From: Gammaproteobacteria bacterium | Lineage (GTDB): Bacteria > Pseudomonadota > Gammaproteobacteria > Pseudomonadales > Azotimanducaceae | Reading direction: 5' to 3' | Assembly: GCA_027293665.1 (NCBI GenBank) | Contig: JAPUFN010000356.1 | Coordinates: 1 to 7,973, forward strand | DNA: 7,973 nt | Shown here: positions 5,683-7,973 of the stretch, piece by piece | Position numbering within the stretch: position 1 is the stretch's first letter | How the letters are laid out: each line of letters starts with the position of its first letter | Translations under genes and position numbers: made by a program | Notes under the pieces: generated by a model | Seen by the model: the letters and a program-made list of their open reading frames with translations, nothing else | Told to the model about the DNA's origin: nothing | The model's database searches: none

Positions 5683-6636
5683 TCAAGCGAACTCGATGTC
5701 GCCGGCCACCCAGGAGGCAATGAGGTGGTGGGCTATAGCGATCGGTCCAGGCAGCTTTAAGTCGCCGTTACGACCCTTCAGCGCCGTGTCGACCTCCGCG
5801 CGGGAGAACCAGCGCACGTCTGCCATCTCCGTCTTATCCATGCAGATTTCGGTGCTGGTGGCCCGGCCATGGCAGCCGATCATGAGTGATGAAGGAAAAG
5901 GCCAGGGTTGTGAGGAGTGATAGCGAACGTCGGCCACCTGCACACCAGCCTCTTCGCCGACCTCGCGGCGCACGGCCTCTTCAATCGATTCACCTTGATC
6001 GATGAAACCGGCAAGCGCGGAATACATGCCGGTACGCGCGAGACGACCGGCGGATTGGCCCAGCAAACATCGATCGCCGTCCGCGATCAGCATGATAGCG
6101 ACCGGGTCGGTACGCGGAAAGTGTTCAGACTTGCAGTTCGGACAGCGACGCACGTGGCCACCCTTCTGTGAACCCGTGCGTTTGCCACAGACACTGCAGA
6201 ACTGGTGACGGCGGTGCCAGTCAATTTGTGAGCGACTTTGCGCGACGATGCCCGATTGATCGGCGGACAGCATCATCGCTGCACTGCGACAGTCCTCGAA
6301 ATGGCAATCCTCAGCCAGACCCAGCGCCGTTGTGGGGTCGTCGAGTTCGGAGACATCGATTGCAAAATGCGCGGTATCCTGCCGGGTGCCCAGCAGGACG
6401 GGAGTGACGGAGATGTTCGCAGCGGCAACCTGATGTTGTGAGAGCCAGCACAGCTGCAGTGCTGAATCGGTTGCGGAGGACTTCGACGGAGCGGGATTGA
6501 CCAGCACGTTCAACTTGCGCAGCGGCAGGTAGAGCGATGCGTGATGATCGGTGGCGGCCTGTATCTGCGCTTCGTCGCGCCGCATGGTGTCGGCCCGATC
6601 CAGAGAATTGCCTGCGAAGGTGTGAGTGAAGGTCAT
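5683..6636 (-). CDS. nudC: NADH pyrophosphatase / NAD-RNA decapping hydrolase
   Basis: A 317-residue cytoplasmic Nudix hydrolase that splits NADH/NAD+ into nicotinamide mononucleotide and AMP. In E. coli NudC also removes NAD caps from RNA. The zinc ribbon is intact: C147-x-x-C150 and C165-x-x-C168. The Nudix box is complete at 210-232: G210, E216, then R224-E225-V226-x-E228-E229-x-G231, which binds the catalytic Mg or Mn. The S-Q-P-W-P-F-P motif at 242-248 is specific to the NADH-preferring NudC subfamily and distinguishes it from other Nudix enzymes. The N-terminal domain is about 50 residues longer before the zinc ribbon than in the 257-residue E. coli protein. ATG at 6636 follows directly on the TAG of the SDR gene (TAGATG), with GGAG inside the SDR gene's end. 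The stop touches a possible ATG of the next gene, so this is an internal operon gene, probably translationally coupled. Confidence 0.96.
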   Translation of the reverse strand: MTFTHTFAGNSLDRADTMRRDEAQIQAATDHHASLYLPLRKLNVLVNPAPSKSSATDSALQLCWLSQHQVAAANISVTPVLLGTRQDTAHFAIDVSELDDPTTALGLAEDCHFEDCRSAAMMLSADQSGIVAQSRSQIDWHRRHQFCSVCGKRTGSQKGGHVRRCPNCKSEHFPRTDPVAIMLIADGDRCLLGQSAGRLARTGMYSALAGFIDQGESIEEAVRREVGEEAGVQVADVRYHSSQPWPFPSSLMIGCHGRATSTEICMDKTEMADVRWFSRAEVDTALKGRNGDLKLPGPIAIAHHLIASWVAGDIEFA

Positions 6637-7527
6637 CTACAGCTGGTCTCCAGCTTCCCGTCGCTGCATAAGTTCCGCCATGTCAGTGGTTGCCTGCGGA
6701 CCGCGCGCAAGTATCTGTTCGACTCTGCTGCGCACTGCGTCGTCCCACGCTGGGTGGGGCAGAATGTAAAACACGTTTTCTGATATTGCGTCGAAGACAA
6801 TGTCGGCAATTTCAGCAGGCGCCTTACCGGCAGCCAGCATCGTCTTCGCCACACCAGCCATGAGCGCTTGCGCCTCTTCATTGGATTCAGTGTCGAGCGG
6901 ATGCAGATCGTCGGGACGATTGCGTTCGGCATCAAATATCTGAGTGTCGACGAATCCCGGACATAAAACGGAGGCATTGATGTTGGCTTCGCGTGCCTGC
7001 AGATCAGTTTGCAGGCCCTCGGTCAAAGACAGAACACCATGTTTACTGACGCCGTACGGCCCGCCGCCGGGCAGCACGCCGGCGAGCGAAGCAGTGTTCA
7101 GGATATGACATTCCTCGCCGTGTTCGAGCATATGCGGGATGAATGCCTGCAGACCGTAGAGCACGCCCCAGAAATTGACCCCCATCACCCACTGCCAGTC
7201 GGCGTCGGGTAATTCCCAGACACTTTTACCGGCACTCGCGGCGTTTGCAACGCCTGCGTTGTTACACAGAATGTGCACGTTGCCGAACGTATCGATGGCT
7301 TGCCTGGCAAGTTCGTCAACGGAGTCCTTCAGCATGGTATTGCTGACGATGCCGATCACCCGGGCCTGATGCGCTTCGAGCTCGGCAACTGCTTTGGCAA
7401 GCGCTTCTTCTTCGATGTCCGCAAGTACTACGTTCATTCGCGCCGCCACGAAGCGGTCGGCCAGAGCGCGGCCGATGCCGCTTGCCGCGCCTGTGACGAC
7501 GGCGGTCTTACCGGCAAATTCCTTCAT
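6637..7527 (-). CDS. Short-chain dehydrogenase/reductase (SDR), NAD(P)-dependent
   Basis: A 296-residue cytoplasmic classical SDR. The cofactor loop T-G-A-A-S-G-I-G is at 12-19 and Asp37 at the end of strand 2 (L-A-D-I-E) favours NAD(H) over NADP(H). N-N-A-G is at 89-92. The catalytic tetrad is complete: Asn118, Ser147 (in N-T-A-S-L-A-G), Tyr158 and Lys162 (Y-G-V-S-K). The C-terminal tail of about 50 residues beyond the core is longer than in the usual 250-residue members. The substrate cannot be read from the sequence; an alcohol/ketone interconversion is the safe statement. ATG at 7527 has a good ribosome site, AAGGGAG (7532-7538), four bases upstream. This is the first gene of a compact operon continuing into nudC, the PQQ dehydrogenase and the methyltransferase. 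Its NAD(H) use is compatible with, but does not prove, a functional link to NudC. Confidence 0.92.
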   Translation of the reverse strand: MKEFAGKTAVVTGAASGIGRALADRFVAARMNVVLADIEEEALAKAVAELEAHQARVIGIVSNTMLKDSVDELARQAIDTFGNVHILCNNAGVANAASAGKSVWELPDADWQWVMGVNFWGVLYGLQAFIPHMLEHGEECHILNTASLAGVLPGGGPYGVSKHGVLSLTEGLQTDLQAREANINASVLCPGFVDTQIFDAERNRPDDLHPLDTESNEEAQALMAGVAKTMLAAGKAPAEIADIVFDAISENVFYILPHPAWDDAVRSRVEQILARGPQATTDMAELMQRREAGDQL

Positions 7528-7643
7528 GTGACTCCCTTAATTTCGATACCGCAGTGGTGAGCGGCACACTGATGCCGCGCAAGCCAACTGACCGCACATT
7601 GTCGTTGATTCTCTCCCGGCTGAGTAGCCGGTGGCTGCGATGG
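7528..7643 (-). other. Intergenic leader between cupin and SDR genes
   Basis: These 116 bases hold no gene I can support. They should contain the promoter of the SDR-nudC operon if it is not read through from the cupin gene, but I see no convincing -35/-10 pair. A perfect 6-bp inverted repeat, GCGGCA (7561-7566) and TGCCGC (7573-7578), lies 33 bases before the SDR ATG. Neighbouring CCGC/GCGG and CAGTG/CACTG pairs could form competing stems. Confidence 0.35.
7616..7631 (-). terminator. Short stem-loop after the cupin gene, weak terminator candidate
   Basis: CCGGCT and AGCCGG form a perfect 6-bp, GC-rich stem with a 4-base loop. It lies 12 bases beyond the cupin stop in the direction of transcription. 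No U-run follows, so it is at best an incomplete intrinsic terminator or an mRNA-end stabiliser. Confidence 0.25.
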
Positions 7644-7973
7644 TCAATGCTCGCTTGTGAGCACCCTTTCTTCCGGGAAAGCCTGCCGCAGACGATCGAC
7701 TTCACCTCCCGGCGCCCAGATCACGACGGCTTTCACACCCCGGTCACCCACGATTTTATGGGTCACCGTGTCGGCGGGTCGCACGATGCCGATCATGCCA
7801 GGTTGCAGAATGTGGGATTCATCGTTGACCACATGGTTCATCACACCTTCGACAATGTAGAAGATCTCAATGGCGCCATGTCTGTGGCCACCACCTTCGT
7901 AGCCTGGTGGAAAGGAGATTTCAGCGACCTCCACCTCGTTGCTGCCGAGGACGGAAGCTTCCACCAGAACTTT
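7644..7973 (-). CDS. Small single-domain cupin protein, 5' end outside window
   Basis: 109 residues of a cupin_2-type beta barrel are visible. The frame is open through the right edge, so the GTG at 7964 need not be the start, although only a few residues may be missing. Cupin motif 1 is perfect, counted from the edge: G24-x5-H30-x-H32-x3-E36-x6-G43. These His and Glu residues would bind a divalent metal. Motif 2 is partial, with G59, P66 and His72 in the R-P-A-D-x3-H stretch supplying the fourth ligand. No extra DNA-binding or enzyme domain is seen. Such small cupins include metal-dependent isomerases, dioxygenases and sugar- or ligand-binding proteins, so the function cannot be assigned. 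It is on the same strand as the SDR operon but 116 bases upstream of it, so co-transcription is possible but unproven. Confidence 0.85.
   Translation of the reverse strand, partial: KVLVEASVLGSNEVEVAEISFPPGYEGGGHRHGAIEIFYIVEGVMNHVVNDESHILQPGMIGIVRPADTVTHKIVGDRGVKAVVIWAPGGEVDRLRQAFPEERVLTSEH

Noticed and set aside
5496..5723. Small plus-strand frame rich in Ala/Ser across the tandem repeat
   Set aside because: It is only the other-strand reading of the repeat inside the PQQ dehydrogenase signal region. It has no independent coding evidence.

Overview
The window reads as an ordinary chromosomal stretch of a GC-rich proteobacterium, most likely a gammaproteobacterium: it has a SlyX homologue with the typical C-terminal proline/His-Tyr tail, a full-length NudC, and dense, mostly same-strand gene packing with short gaps. 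The species cannot be named from sequence alone. I see no tRNA or rRNA, transposase, CRISPR array, phage gene or attachment site.

Left part (1-2091): the 3' part of an agmatinase-family ureohydrolase gene enters from the left edge on the + strand. It meets slyX (- strand) with a 7-base tail-to-tail overlap. Upstream of slyX on the same strand is a stand-alone Rieske-type ring-hydroxylating oxygenase alpha subunit with no beta subunit, ferredoxin or reductase beside it.

Centre (2092-3556): a short divergent region, carrying a small dyad, separates the oxygenase gene from a two-gene + strand unit. The first gene is a HpcH/HpaI-type aldolase that carries a Sec signal peptide. The second is a small antibiotic-biosynthesis-monooxygenase (ABM) fold protein with a twin-arginine signal. 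Both products look exported, which is not usual for these otherwise cytoplasmic folds. This pair is the least explained part of the window.

Right part (3576-7527): a tightly packed - strand operon, transcribed right to left. It encodes a short-chain dehydrogenase/reductase, the NADH pyrophosphatase/decapping hydrolase NudC, an exported PQQ-dependent sugar (sorbosone-type) dehydrogenase with an 18-bp tandem repeat just after its signal peptide, and a class I SAM-dependent methyltransferase. Stop and start codons abut or nearly abut. The methyltransferase gene converges on the aldolase/ABM unit, and a perfect 12-bp inverted repeat lies in its last codons. At the right edge is a small cupin gene on the same strand, cut off at its 5' end and separated from the SDR operon by 116 bases containing two short stem-loops.

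A ring-opening theme (Rieske oxygenase, aldolase, ABM monooxygenase, SDR, cupin) can be imagined, but nothing in the sequence proves these proteins share a pathway. I do not see a clear new multi-gene system. The strongest leads are the exported aldolase/ABM pair, the in-frame tandem repeat and the perfect hairpin at the convergent gene ends.
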